A stretch of 40,000 nucleotides of DNA from Anaeromyces robustus (taxonomy: Eukaryota; Neocallimastigomycota; Neocallimastigomycetes; Neocallimastigales; Neocallimastigaceae), in assembly GCA_002104895.1 (NCBI GenBank), contig MCFG01000184.1, forward strand, positions 5,001-45,000. Direction: 5' to 3'. Positions 39,633-40,000 of this stretch are shown here, piece by piece. The notes below the pieces were generated by a model. The model saw nothing but the letters and a program-made list of their open reading frames with translations. It was not told the DNA's origin and ran no database searches. The first letter of the stretch is position 1. Every line of letters starts with the position of its first letter. A program made the translations under genes and the position numbers.

Positions 39633-40000
39633 TTTTTTTTTTTTTTTTTTTTTTTGATAAATATTATTGAATTAATCTATTTTTAGTTGGCTAATATCAT
39701 TAAAAATTGTACATATCTATACGGACACCCTTTTTTTTGTTTAATTAAAAAATAATCGTCTTCTTTTTACTAGTAAATATAATATATTTTAATATGGTTA
39801 TTGAAAATTCTAAATATATATATATATATGTCTTTTTTTTTTAATACCTATTTCTAACTAATTCCTAGAAATTTTATATTTTTATTTTTCGATATATATA
39901 TTTTCACTTTTGACTTTATTATTATTATTCTTTTTTTTAATAATCATTGCAATTACCATTTTCCATTTTTTTTTACTAATTACCATTTTTCATTTCATTA
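39633..40000. other. A/T spacer at the window end
   Basis: Poly-T at 39629-39654, then mixed A/T DNA; TTACCATTTTYCATTT occurs twice (39954 and 39980). Nothing coding is seen before the edge. Confidence 0.5.

Overview
The window is nuclear DNA from a very AT-rich eukaryote, most likely an anaerobic gut fungus (Neocallimastigomycota). This is inferred from four things: (i) intergenic DNA that is almost pure A/T with long TTTA, ATT and poly-A/T arrays; (ii) short GTAAAT/GTATAT...AG introns full of A/T repeats; (iii) a secreted CotH-kinase protein with a Thr/Lys linker and a fungal CBM1-like Cys domain, a typical gut-fungus architecture; (iv) a giant ankyrin protein rich in Asn and Asp. The genus cannot be fixed from the sequence.

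Layout: 1-2505 A/T-rich spacer with a 27-bp-arm inverted repeat; 2506-5799 (+) three-exon secreted CotH/CBM1 protein with two almost identical C-terminal modules; 5800-7029 spacer; 7030-10471 (+) LINE-type retrotransposon with a structured 5' leader and an open EN-RT frame that stops inside the reverse transcriptase at a TTG microsatellite; 11.2-12.1 kb a 40-bp minisatellite; 12.24-12.68 kb an island of more complex DNA with a tRNA-like A box and B box (SINE candidate); 13577-20425 (+) a single-exon 2282-residue ankyrin protein; 21803-23083 (-) a multi-pass membrane protein with a 16-residue repeat tail; 25146-27625 (-) a three-exon secreted metallophosphatase; 27.6-31.1 kb tetranucleotide arrays; 31096-32247 (+) a multi-pass membrane protein; 32.2-40 kb a gene-poor tract with a 29-bp palindrome, a 200-bp TTTA array and short decayed coding relics.

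The genes do not form a pathway or an operon. The CotH/CBM1 protein and the phosphatase are both predicted to enter the secretory route, which suits a plant-fibre-degrading fungus. I found no clear new defence or biosynthetic system. The most unusual items are the 35 or so homogeneous divergent ankyrin units, the LINE that is intact at its 5' end but lacks its 3' half, its hairpin-rich leader, the tRNA-like SINE candidate, the N-terminal extension on the phosphatase, and the near-identical tandem module in the CotH protein.
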